Origin: Brevibacterium sp. XM4083 | GTDB taxonomy: Bacteria > Actinomycetota > Actinomycetes > Actinomycetales > Brevibacteriaceae | Assembly (NCBI RefSeq): GCF_006489205.2 | Contig: NZ_VFYR02000002.1 | Location: forward strand, 434,001 to 498,000 | Length of the DNA: 64,000 nucleotides | Reading direction: 5' to 3' | Part shown: in pieces, positions 54,930 through 62,889 of the stretch | Layout: every line of letters starts with the position of its first letter | How positions within the stretch are numbered: position 1 is the first letter of the stretch | Made by a program: the position numbers and the translations under genes | Notes under the pieces: model-generated | Told to the model about the DNA's origin: nothing | The model's database searches: none | What the model saw: the letters and a program-made list of their open reading frames with translations, nothing else

Positions 54930-57599
54930 TCAGTGGGCGGCGGCGTGCCAGGAGACGCCGGTGCCGACGTTGACGTCGAGCGGGACGTCGAGTTCGAACG
55001 CCGAGCCCATCTCCTCGGTGACGATGGCCGTGACCTCGTCGGCCTCCTCGGGGTGGAGGTCGACGATGATCTCGTCGTGGACCTGCAGCAGCATCCGGGA
55101 CCGGAAGCCCTCGAGGCGGTCGGCGACCTTGAGCATGGCGATCTTCATGATGTCGGCCGCCGAGCCCTGGATCGGGGCGTTGAGCGCCGCGCGCTCGGCC
55201 ATCTCGCGCAGCTGACGGCGGTCGCTGTGGAGTGCCGGCAGATAGCGCCGGCGGCCCATGATCGTCTCGGTGAAGCCGTTGTCCCTGGCCTGTTCGACGA
55301 TCTCGTCGAGGTAGTCCTTGACGGCGCCGAAGCGCTCGAAGTACTGGTCCATGAGACCGCGGGCCTCGTCGACGCCGATCGCCAGCTGCTTCGACAGTCC
55401 GAATGCGGAGAGTCCGTAGACGAGGCCGTACGACATCGCCTTGACCTTCGAGCGCATCGTGGAATCGACCTCGTCGATGCCGACGGAGAAGACCTTCGAG
55501 CCGACGTAGGAGTGGAGGTCCTCGCCGTCCTTGAACGCCTGGATGAGCGCGGCGTCCCCGGACAGATGGGCCATGATCCGCATCTCGATCTGCGAGTAGT
55601 CGGCGGTGAGGAGCAGCCCGCCCGGCACGTTCGGGTCGGCGACGAAGACCTCCCGGATGCGTCGACCCGATTCCGTGCGCACGGGGATGTTCTGCAGGTT
55701 CGGGTCGAGCGAGGACAGGCGCCCGGTCGCAGCGACCGTCTGCTGATACGTCGTGTGGATGCGCCCGTCCTCGGCGACGGTCTTGCCGAGGCCGACGACG
55801 GTCTGCTTGAGCTTCGTCGCGTCGCGGTGGGCGAGCAGATGCTGGAGGAACGGGTGCTCGGTCTTGACGAAGAGCTCGGCCAGCGCGTCCGCGTCGGTCG
55901 TGTACCCCGTCTTCGTCCGCTTCGTCTTCGGCATGTCGAGTTCGTCGAAGAGCACCGTCTGGAGCTGCTTCGGGGAGCCGAGGTTGACCTCGTGGCCGAT
56001 CGCCTCGTACGCGAGTTCGGCACTGGCCTGCGCCTGCTTTGTGAAGTCCTCGACGAGTTCGGCCAGCCCCTTCTCGTCGATGGCGATGCCGGCGAGCTCC
56101 ATGCCCGCGAGGACGGGCACGAGCGGCAGCTCGATGTCGCGGTAGACCTGGGTCATGTTCGCCTCGTCGATGGCCGTCGCGAGGATCTCGTGGACCTCGA
56201 GCAGGGCCGCGGCGTTGGCGCCGTGGGTGCGCGCGGTCGCGTCGGTGTCGAGGTCGAGGGCGAGCTGACCGTCCTTCGCCTCGGCGGGGGCGAGGTCGAT
56301 GCCGGCGCGCTCGGCGGCGATGTCGCGCAGCTCGTAGCTGCGCTGATCGGGCACGAGGAGGTACGCGGCCAGGGCTGTGTCCCCGGCGACGTCGGTGAGG
56401 TCGATGCCCACCGAACGCAGGGCCTTGATCTGCACCTTCGAGGAGTGGAAGATGAGCGCGGCCTTCCGCAGGGCGGCTTCCAGGGCGCTGAGGTCGGCGT
56501 CGCTCGCCTCTCCCAGGTCGACCACCGAGGCGGTCCCCGGCTGCGCGGAGACCGCGAGGAACCGCACATCGCCGTGCCCGAGTTCGTACGTTCCGTCGGT
56601 GTCGAGGGCGAGGACATCCGCCTCGGCGATGGAGTCGAGGAGGGCGGGCACATCGACCGTCGCGACCTCGACCTCTCGGGCGGGTGCGGACTCCCCCGCC
56701 TCCGGGGTCGCGGCGTCGCCGAAGATCGCCGCGAGGCGCTTGCCGAGGGCCTGGAACTCGAGCTGGTCGAAGAGGCTGCTGAGCTCGGCCGGGTCGCCCT
56801 CGCCCCATTTCAGGTCGGCGAAGTCGAGGCCGAGGTCGAGGTCGTCGAGGAGCCGATTGAGGCGGTAGTTGCGTTCGACCTCGGGGATGTGGTCGCGCAG
56901 CTTCTCCCCCACCTTGCCGCCGATCTCGTCGGCGTGCTCGAGCACACCGGGCAGGTCGCCGTGGGCTGTGAGCCATTTCGCAGCGGTCTTGTCCCCGACT
57001 CCGGGCACGCCGGGCAGGTTGTCGGCCTTCTCCCCGACGAGCGCGGCCAGGCCCCGGTAGTTGGCGGGGGTGACCCCGTACTTCTCCTCGATCGCCTCGG
57101 GCGTCATCCGCACGAGGTCGCTGACCCCGCGCTTGGGATAGAGGATCGTCACGGTGTCGGTCGAGAGCTGGAACGAGTCCTTGTCCCCGGTCATCACCTC
57201 GACCGCGGCACCGGCCTCGGTGCCCATCTTCGCCATTGTCGCAAGCGCGTCGTCGGCTTCGAAGCCCTCCTTCGTCACAACCCGGATGCCCATGGCCGTG
57301 ACAATGTCCTTGATGAGGTCGATCTGCGGGTGGAACTCCGGCGGGGTCTTCGCCCGCCCCGCCTTGTACTCCGGATACTCCTCGAGGCGGAACGTCTCCC
57401 GGCCGAGGTCGAAGGCGACGGCGACGTGGCTCGGCGATTCGTCGCGGAGGACGTTGATGAGCATCGAGATGAACCCGAAGATCGCGTTCGTCGTCTGGCC
57501 GGTGCTCGTGGAGAAGTTCTCCGCCGGGAGGGCGTGGAAGGCGCGGTAGGCCAGCGAGTGACCATCGATGAGCAGGAGGGATTCGTTAGCGTGACTCAC
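54930..57599 (-). CDS. polA: DNA polymerase I
   Basis: Pol I fills gaps and removes RNA primers. The 889-residue protein has an N-terminal 5'-3' nuclease (LLIDGHSLAYRAFHA; VMTGDKDSFQLS; LPGVPGVGDKTAAKWL), a central 3'-5' exonuclease-like domain, and a C-terminal polymerase domain with motif A LLTADYSQIEMRIMAHL, motif B RSKVKAMSYGLVYG and motif C LLQVHDEI. The 3'-5' exonuclease residues look degraded (DTD in place of DTE, Gln for the second Asp). GTG 57599 follows AAGG. ATG 57620 is an alternative. Confidence 0.95.
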   Translation of the reverse strand: MSHANESLLLIDGHSLAYRAFHALPAENFSTSTGQTTNAIFGFISMLINVLRDESPSHVAVAFDLGRETFRLEEYPEYKAGRAKTPPEFHPQIDLIKDIVTAMGIRVVTKEGFEADDALATMAKMGTEAGAAVEVMTGDKDSFQLSTDTVTILYPKRGVSDLVRMTPEAIEEKYGVTPANYRGLAALVGEKADNLPGVPGVGDKTAAKWLTAHGDLPGVLEHADEIGGKVGEKLRDHIPEVERNYRLNRLLDDLDLGLDFADLKWGEGDPAELSSLFDQLEFQALGKRLAAIFGDAATPEAGESAPAREVEVATVDVPALLDSIAEADVLALDTDGTYELGHGDVRFLAVSAQPGTASVVDLGEASDADLSALEAALRKAALIFHSSKVQIKALRSVGIDLTDVAGDTALAAYLLVPDQRSYELRDIAAERAGIDLAPAEAKDGQLALDLDTDATARTHGANAAALLEVHEILATAIDEANMTQVYRDIELPLVPVLAGMELAGIAIDEKGLAELVEDFTKQAQASAELAYEAIGHEVNLGSPKQLQTVLFDELDMPKTKRTKTGYTTDADALAELFVKTEHPFLQHLLAHRDATKLKQTVVGLGKTVAEDGRIHTTYQQTVAATGRLSSLDPNLQNIPVRTESGRRIREVFVADPNVPGGLLLTADYSQIEMRIMAHLSGDAALIQAFKDGEDLHSYVGSKVFSVGIDEVDSTMRSKVKAMSYGLVYGLSAFGLSKQLAIGVDEARGLMDQYFERFGAVKDYLDEIVEQARDNGFTETIMGRRRYLPALHSDRRQLREMAERAALNAPIQGSAADIMKIAMLKVADRLEGFRSRMLLQVHDEIIVDLHPEEADEVTAIVTEEMGSAFELDVPLDVNVGTGVSWHAAAH

Positions 57600-57642
57600 A
57601 TGCCTTAGCCTAGCGTTCATCACGGACATGAGAAGGAGATCA

Positions 57643-58101
57643 ATGGTGGTTCCGCACGTATCGCTGACAGCAGAGACGACCGAGGACGAGGCGCGGGTCA
57701 TGCTCGACCAGCTCAATGCCCAGGGCGCCGGCGGCGGCCTGGCCAACCGGATGGGCATCGCGTTCACCGGCATCAGCTTCGACTGGATGAGCGCGACGGT
57801 CCCGGTCGCGGGCAACACGCAGCCGATGGGCCTCTTCCACGGCGGCGGTCACGTCGTCCTCGCGGAGTCGCTCGCGTCGATGCATGCGTTCCTCACCAGC
57901 GGCGGGAAGAACGTCGTCGGCGTCGATCTCAACGCGACCCATCTGCGGGCGATGCGCGGCGAGCTCGTCACCGGGCGCGCCGAGGTGCTCCACCGCGGCC
58001 GCACGCTCATGTCCCACGAGGTGAGGATGACCGATGAGGAGGGCCGGCTGCTCTCGATCGTGCGGATCACGAACATGATCCTCGCCTCGAAGGCGCAGTA
58101 G
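57643..58101 (+). CDS. PaaI-like hotdog-fold thioesterase
   Basis: A 152-residue hotdog thioesterase. The family segments ANRMGIAFTGISFDWMSATVPV, NTQPMGLFHGGGHVVLAESLASM with the catalytic loop HGG, and VGVDLNATHLRAMRGELVTGRAEVLHRGR are all present. PaaI-type enzymes hydrolyse acyl-CoA esters. ATG 57643 is chosen over an in-frame upstream start because AAGGAG lies 4 nt before it. It is divergent from polA, with 43 bp between starts. Confidence 0.87.
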   Translation: MVVPHVSLTAETTEDEARVMLDQLNAQGAGGGLANRMGIAFTGISFDWMSATVPVAGNTQPMGLFHGGGHVVLAESLASMHAFLTSGGKNVVGVDLNATHLRAMRGELVTGRAEVLHRGRTLMSHEVRMTDEEGRLLSIVRITNMILASKAQ

Positions 58102-58172
58102 CTCGCCCGGCGGTCGGGTGAGCAGCGCTCACCGGGTGGCAGCGCTCGCCGGGTGGGCACCGTCATCGTGAT

Positions 58173-58200
58173 GCGCCGAGGCGGTCGACCGCCTCGGCGC
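58173..58200. repeat. 28-bp perfect palindrome with CGCCGAGG core
   Basis: GCGCCGAGGCGGTC is followed directly by its reverse complement, with no loop. The core is shared with repeats at 13.1, 23.9, 53.9 and 62.6 kb. It lies between convergent genes, just before a separate terminator hairpin. Confidence 0.75.
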
Positions 58201-58223
58201 GTTGATCGCCTCCGCACGCACGA

Positions 58224-58259
58224 CGGCCCCGGTCGCGGTTCTCTCCGCGTCCGGGGCCG
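58224..58259. terminator. Terminator between the PaaI-like gene and pdtaR
   Basis: CGGCCCCGG-T-CGCGG pairs with CCGCG-T-CCGGGGCCG around TTCTCT, a 14-bp stem with a T-T mismatch. It is centred between convergent genes. Confidence 0.75.
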
Positions 58260-58316
58260 AGTCGTCTCAGTGTGAATCCGGGACGGCGCCGCTCAGCGGC
58301 GGCCCCGGGGACGGTG

Positions 58317-58940
58317 TCAGTCCTTCTTCGCGCCGATCTGCTTGAGGACGGTTTCGGCGACTTCGCGCATCGTCAGACGGCGGTCCATCGAGGTCTTCTG
58401 GATCCAGCGGAAGGCCTCGGGCTCGCTCAGACCCATCGAGGTCTGGAGGAGGCTCTTCGCGCGCTCGACGAGCTTGCGGGTCTCGAAGCGCTCGGTGAGG
58501 TCGGAGATCTCGGATTCGAGCGAGCTGATCTCTGCGTGGCGCGACAGCGCGATCTCGAGGGCCGGGATGAGGTCGGCCGAGGTGAAGGGCTTGACGACGT
58601 AGGCCATCGCACCGGCGTCGCGGGCGCGCTCGACGAGTTCCTTCTGCGAGAACGCGGTGAGGAGGACGACGGGGGCGATGCGGGCCTTGGCGATGCGCTC
58701 GGCCGCGGCGATGCCGTCGAGGATCGGCATCTTGATGTCCATGACGACGAGGTCGGGGCGCAGCTCTTCGGCCAGCCGGATCGCGGATTCGCCGTCCGCG
58801 GCTTCACCGACGACGTCGTAGCCGACCTCGCGGAGCATTTCGACGATGTCGAGACGGATCACGGCCTCGTCTTCGGCCACGACGACGCGGCGGACGGGCA
58901 CGGATTCATCTGCGGTGGGTTGTTCGCTGTTGGAAAGCAC
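58317..58940 (-). CDS. pdtaR: ANTAR-domain response regulator (PdtaR-like)
   Basis: A 207-residue two-domain regulator. The receiver domain has the acidic pocket in VAEDEAVIR, the phospho-aspartate in LVVMDIKMPILDG near residue 68, the Thr/Ser in LLTAFSQ and lysine in YVVKPFTS. The C-terminal ANTAR domain (VERAKSLLQTSMGLSE) binds RNA hairpins to prevent termination. The homologue PdtaR of mycobacteria works with the kinase PdtaS. No kinase gene is beside it here. Confidence 0.93.
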   Translation of the reverse strand: MLSNSEQPTADESVPVRRVVVAEDEAVIRLDIVEMLREVGYDVVGEAADGESAIRLAEELRPDLVVMDIKMPILDGIAAAERIAKARIAPVVLLTAFSQKELVERARDAGAMAYVVKPFTSADLIPALEIALSRHAEISSLESEISDLTERFETRKLVERAKSLLQTSMGLSEPEAFRWIQKTSMDRRLTMREVAETVLKQIGAKKD

Positions 58941-59077
58941 GGCACCAGTCTAGACCAGGCATGCCTGCGCATCAGTCGTTTCTCCTGTGAGGACAGCCAC
59001 CCATCGGGCCAGGCGATTGGGCGATGCCGCGCGCCCTGCCGTAGAGTTGTCGATGTCGGGAACGGTGTTCGCGACGA

Positions 59078-59162
59078 GCCGGATTGGCGGAATCGGTAGA
59101 CGCGGCGCACTCAAAATGCGTTGTCGAAAGACGTGTGGGTTCGAGTCCCACATCCGGTACCA
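59078..59162 (+). tRNA. tRNA-Leu (anticodon CAA)
   Basis: A class II tRNA. The acceptor arms are GCCGGAT and ATCCGGT, the D-loop contains GGTAGA, the anticodon arm is GCGCA-CTCAAAA-TGCGT (anticodon CAA, reading UUG), a short variable stem GTC-GAAA-GAC is present, and the T-arm is GTGGG-TTCGAGT-CCCAC. CCA is encoded. The repeat array starts 59 nt past its end. Confidence 0.95.
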
Positions 59163-60151
59163 CGGCGCTGAATCCCAGCATCACGGTGTCCCAGCACCGC
59201 GCTTGCGCGTGCAGAATCGTGTTTCGCGCCGGGTTGAGGGCGGCCACTGGCATTCTGCGCCCGGTTCAGGACGGACTCTGGACATTCTGCGCCAGGTTCA
59301 GCGCGGCCACCGGGATTCTGCGCCAGGTTCAGGGCGGTATCGCGCTCATAATCACCATGGGCGCGGCGCACAATCGCCCCGGAGGTGGCGCACACTCTGC
59401 GGGGCGGCTCAGATTCGCCACGAGGACGCACCGGGACGACCGGACCGCGCGAAGAAAGAAGCTGCACGGTCACGATTGGCAACACCGCGTGGTTCCGCGC
59501 CAGGTTCAGCGCGGCGCCCGAGATTTCGCGCCGGGTTCAGCGCGGCCGCTAGCATTATGCGCCCGGTTCAGGGCGGTCTCTGAGGTTCTGCGCCAAGTTC
59601 AGGGCGATATTGCCTTCGTTTTCACCGTGGGAGTGGCGCACAATCGCCGCCGAAGTGGCGCATACTCTGCGGGGCGGCTCAGGGTCGCCACGAGGACGCA
59701 CCGGCACGGCCGGACCGCGCGAGGAAATAAGCTGCACGGTCACGATTGGCAGCACCACGTGGTTCCGCGCCGGGTTCAGGGCGGCCACTGGCATTCTGCG
59801 CCCAGTTCATGGCGGGTCTGAGATTCCGCGCCAAGTTCAAGGCGGCGCCTGAGATTTCGCGGCAAGTTCAGGGCGGCCACTGGGCATTCTGCGCCTGGTT
59901 GATGGCGGCGCCTGAGACTCTGCGCCAGGTTCAGGGCGATATCGCATTCATAATCACCACGGGCGCGGCGCACAATCGCCTCCGAGGTGGCGCAGATGCG
60001 ATTCGTGCAGCGAGTCAGGGACTGCGGAGAGAGCGTGAGTCGCGCGGGGACCGCCGGGGGACAGCGAGGATTTCAGAGAATCTGACGAAGAGCACGCGGC
60101 CGACACTGCGACCCTGGAAGACACAAGGCTAACAAGGGCCCGGACGATGAG
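59163..60151. other. Non-coding block between two tRNA genes
   Basis: This block holds the three-copy repeat (59222-60000). The part at 60001-60151 is unique sequence in which I see no gene. Open frames cross it on both strands, but the repeat units have lengths of 30-33 bp, not multiples of three, and one frame runs through tRNA-Leu. Confidence 0.6.
59222..60000 (+). repeat. Higher-order repeat: 22-nt core units plus ~175-bp block, 270-bp period
   Basis: Three composite copies follow one another from 59222, 59491 and 59761; the starts of the second and third are exactly 270 bp apart. Each begins with several short units of 30-33 bp built on the core TTCTGCGCCAGGTTCAGGGC plus a variable spacer. 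The first two copies end with a ~175-bp block (59316-59490 and 59586-59760) that agrees at about 87 percent by eye. The third has six short units and only the first part of the block. The segment GCTGCACGGTCACGATTGGC inside the block is the same in copies 1 and 2. Confidence 0.88.
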
Positions 60152-60222
60152 AGCGGGTGACGGGAGTCGAACCCGCCTCTAGACCTTGGGAAGGTCTCAT
60201 TCTACCGATGAACTACACCCGC
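60152..60222 (-). tRNA. tRNA-Gly (anticodon CCC)
   Basis: The minus-strand sequence folds as a class I tRNA: acceptor GCGGGTG with CACCCGC, anticodon arm AGACC-TTCCCAA-GGTCT (anticodon CCC, reading GGG) and T-arm GGCGG-GTTCGAC-TCCCGTC region. No CCA is encoded. It faces the repeat array on its 3' side. Confidence 0.93.
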
Positions 60223-60308
60223 GAAGTGGAACATGTCCCAATGTAGCCGATATCTGGCGGTTCTGCGCAGTCGACGCGCGAATCCCTTCACCGCGACACG
60301 CTGATCGC

Positions 60309-60893
60309 TCATTCCGTGCCGGTCTCGCCTCGCAGGTCGAGGGCGTAGAAGTGGGTGTCGTAGCGTTCATCGCCGACGGCGACGAAACCTTCGAGGAGAC
60401 CGTAGCGGACAAAACCGAGCGACTCGTAGAGCCGTATGGCTGCGTCATTGTCACCTCGCAGGTCGAGCGTCATCACTTCGACGCCGAGGTCGCGGGCCTC
60501 ACTGATGAGCGCCGTCATGAGCGATCGCCCGATTCCTGCGCGCTGCACGGCCGCGCCGACTGCGACCTTCTCGACGTCGACATGTCGCCGAAGAGTGGGC
60601 CTGGTGTAGCGGGTCCAGTACGCGAATCCGACCACGGCGCCCTGTGACCGCGCGAGCGCGACCCGCGCATCATTCTCTGCCGTCGCGATGGCCAAGTCCT
60701 CAAGGAGCGCACTGACCTCCTCACGGCTGGGCGGTTCGATCCATCCCAGCGCTGCTCCCCCGGAGACGAGGTCGTCGAGCAGCCTGGTGAGATCGTCGAG
60801 CTCGGCGGCATCGAGCACTGTGTCCGCAGACAGACCGGCGGCCGGGGGCATGAGCATGATGCTCACCCCGCCCGGCCGCCGATTCTCAGTCAT
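60309..60893 (-). CDS. GNAT-family N-acetyltransferase
   Basis: A 194-residue acetyltransferase. The acetyl-CoA motif is in VEKVAVGAAVQRAGIGRSLM (Q-x-x-G-I-G type, about residue 120), preceded by VALARSQGAVVGFAYW and followed by LDLRGDNDAAIRLYESLGF, a typical motif B. The substrate is unknown. It is downstream of tRNA-Gly in the same orientation. The gene begins with a short proline/glycine-rich leader, so its start is not certain. Confidence 0.87.
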   Translation of the reverse strand: MTENRRPGGVSIMLMPPAAGLSADTVLDAAELDDLTRLLDDLVSGGAALGWIEPPSREEVSALLEDLAIATAENDARVALARSQGAVVGFAYWTRYTRPTLRRHVDVEKVAVGAAVQRAGIGRSLMTALISEARDLGVEVMTLDLRGDNDAAIRLYESLGFVRYGLLEGFVAVGDERYDTHFYALDLRGETGTE

Positions 60894-60913
60894 GGTCGGA
60901 TGATATCCCGCAT

Positions 60914-62431
60914 TCAGACGCGTGAGCTCTCCGCCCGCGACTCGGCAGCAGCTCCGGAGTCGGCGACGGACTTCGGCGCATCGCCGACGCCGTTCGAGCC
61001 TTCGGCAGCCGGGCCAGCGACCGTCGGGCCAGCGATCGTGGAACCAGTCGCACCCGTGGTGCCGTCCGCATCCGAGACACCGTCCGCACGCCCACCGTCA
61101 GCGACGTCCTCGCTCACCGGCACGTAGCCGTCGATGCGCTTCGCGTCGTACCGGGCGACGTCGAGGATACCGTGGCGCTTCGCGACGATCGCCGGGATGA
61201 GCGCCTGACCGGAGACATTGAGCGCGGTGCGGCCCATGTCGACGATCGGTTCGATCGCGAGCAGCAGGCCCACACCCTCGAGCGGCAGGCCGATCGTCGA
61301 CAGCGTGAGGGTGAGCATGACCGTGGCACCCGTCGTCCCGGCGGTCGCAGCCGACCCGATGACGGAGACGAAGATGATGAGCAGGTACTGGATGGGTCCG
61401 AGCTCGATCCCGAAGAACTGAGCGACGAACACCGCGGCGATCGCCGGGTAGATGGCCGCGCAGCCGTCCATCTTCGTCGTCGACCCGAACGGCACGGCGA
61501 AGGCCGCGTAGCCCTGCGGGACGCCGAAGTTGTCGGTCGCGACCTTCTGCGTCACCGGCATCGTCCCGATCGAGGAGCGGGAGACGAATCCCATCTGCGT
61601 CGCCGGCCACACACCCGAGAAGTACTGGCGCACGGAGAGTCCATTGACGCGGGCGAGCAGCGGGTAGACGACGAAGAAGACGATCGCGAGCCCGATGTAG
61701 ACGGCGACGACGAACCACAGCAGCGATCCCATCGTCGACCAGCCGTACGAGTTCACGGCGTTGCCGATGAGGCCGAGCGTGCCGATCGGGGCGATCCGCA
61801 CGATCCACCAGACGACCTTCTGGACGACGGCGAGGGCCGCCTCGGCGAATTCGAGGAACGGCTCGGCGGCCTTGCCCACCTTGACCGCGGCGATGCCGAG
61901 CGCACCGGAGACGATGATGAGCTGGAGGACGTTGAAGTTGACCTCCGAGGCCAGCGCGCCCGTGTCATCGGGAGCCGTGGCGACCTCGAGGCCGAGGAAG
62001 TTCACCGGGATGAGCCCGGTGAGGAAGCCGATCCAGCTGCCTTCGCTCGACGGAGCCCCGCCCTGCAGGGACGCGGCATCCGCGTGCGCGCCGGGCTGCA
62101 TGACGACGCCGATGATGAGACCGATGATCACGGCGATGAGCGCGGTGAGCGCGAACCACAGCAGCGTCGACACGGCGAGCTTCGCGGCGTTCGTCACCTT
62201 GCGCAGGTTGCCGATGCTCGCGATGATCGCGGTGATGATGAGCGGCACGACAGCCGCCTTGAGCAGAGTGACGTACGAGGACCCGATGGTCTCGAGCGTC
62301 GTCCCCAGCCAGTTGTCCTGCGTCTCGCTCACAGGACCCCACGAACGGGCGACGAGTCCGAGGACGACACCGGCGATCAGCGCGATCGTCACCTGCACCC
62401 CGAACGACTTCGACCAAGCCGGCAGTCTCAT
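60914..62431 (-). CDS. Dicarboxylate/amino acid:cation symporter (DAACS family)
   Basis: A 505-residue secondary transporter of the glutamate/dicarboxylate family, with eight helices and two re-entrant hairpins. The serine-rich first hairpin reads FVSRSSIGTMPVTQ near residue 290, and the second AGTTGATVMLTL near residue 370. The metal-binding motif, normally NMDGT, reads KMDGC here (near residue 325), a form I associate with cystine (TcyP-type) members, though this is uncertain. The C-terminal ~65 residues are acidic and glycine-rich. No partner gene is present. Confidence 0.88.
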   Translation of the reverse strand: MRLPAWSKSFGVQVTIALIAGVVLGLVARSWGPVSETQDNWLGTTLETIGSSYVTLLKAAVVPLIITAIIASIGNLRKVTNAAKLAVSTLLWFALTALIAVIIGLIIGVVMQPGAHADAASLQGGAPSSEGSWIGFLTGLIPVNFLGLEVATAPDDTGALASEVNFNVLQLIIVSGALGIAAVKVGKAAEPFLEFAEAALAVVQKVVWWIVRIAPIGTLGLIGNAVNSYGWSTMGSLLWFVVAVYIGLAIVFFVVYPLLARVNGLSVRQYFSGVWPATQMGFVSRSSIGTMPVTQKVATDNFGVPQGYAAFAVPFGSTTKMDGCAAIYPAIAAVFVAQFFGIELGPIQYLLIIFVSVIGSAATAGTTGATVMLTLTLSTIGLPLEGVGLLLAIEPIVDMGRTALNVSGQALIPAIVAKRHGILDVARYDAKRIDGYVPVSEDVADGGRADGVSDADGTTGATGSTIAGPTVAGPAAEGSNGVGDAPKSVADSGAAAESRAESSRV

Positions 62432-62549
62432 ATGGTTCCTTTCGACGGTGGCACGGGCACAGCGGCGCCCGCGGAAAACTCAACTCACTGCACAACTGTT
62501 GAGCAATCCGTCGAATTCCGCAAACCGGAGTGACATGGATCGCATCCGC

Positions 62550-62760
62550 GCCGAGGTGGCCGACCCTGCCATACGACCGCGTCCTCGCCGAGGTGGCCGG
62601 CGGTCCCGCACACACGCACCGCGCCGAGGTGGTCGACCGATCTCTACGACTGCACCCCGCCGAGGTGGTCGGCGGTCCCGCACGAGCGCATCCCCGCCGA
62701 GGCGGTCCACCGTCTCGTACGACCGTTTCCCCGCCGAGGCGGCCGACCAGAAGGGCGGTG
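62550..62760. repeat. Six-unit tandem repeat, 36-37 bp, GCCGAGG core
   Basis: GCCGAGGYGGYCGRC begins at 62550, 62587, 62623, 62659, 62696 and 62733. Units 1, 3 and 5 continue with a TACGACYG-type sequence; units 2 and 4 continue with GGTCCCGCAC. The array thus alternates between two forms and has a ~73-bp period. Confidence 0.85.
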
Positions 62761-62802
62761 GCTGAGAGCAGAGCGATCGCCCCGCAGAGCGTCCCGCACG
62801 CA

Positions 62803-62841
62803 GCAGGGCCCGACCGGAGATCATCTCCGGTCGGGCCCTGC
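62803..62841 (-). terminator. Terminator of pyk
   Basis: A perfect 18-bp stem (GCAGGGCCCGACCGGAGA with its complement) with a 3-nt loop lies 49 nt past the pyk stop. Confidence 0.88.
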
Positions 62842-62889
62842 CTGCTGCCAGAAGTGAGCCTCAAGTGCTCAGCACCCGCGCTCAGTCGC

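Larger units (their letters stand above)
62432..62889. other. Non-coding stretch between the symporter and pyk
   Basis: This contains the promoter region of the symporter, the six-unit tandem repeat at 62550-62760 and the pyk terminator at 62803-62841. I see no gene; the repeat length varies between 36 and 37 bp, so open frames through it are not maintained. Confidence 0.5.

Noticed and set aside
59084..59821. A 245-codon open frame on the plus strand through the repeat
   Set aside because: It starts inside tRNA-Leu, has no ribosome site, and its internal repeats have lengths that are not multiples of three. GC-rich DNA gives long open frames by chance.
59222..60000. CRISPR array between the tRNA genes
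   Set aside because: Spacers between the 22-nt cores are only 8-11 nt, the repeats vary, a 175-bp block interrupts them and no cas gene is near.
62550..62760. CRISPR array near pyk
   Set aside because: The conserved core is about 15 nt, the intervening parts alternate between two related forms and are not unique, and no cas gene is present.
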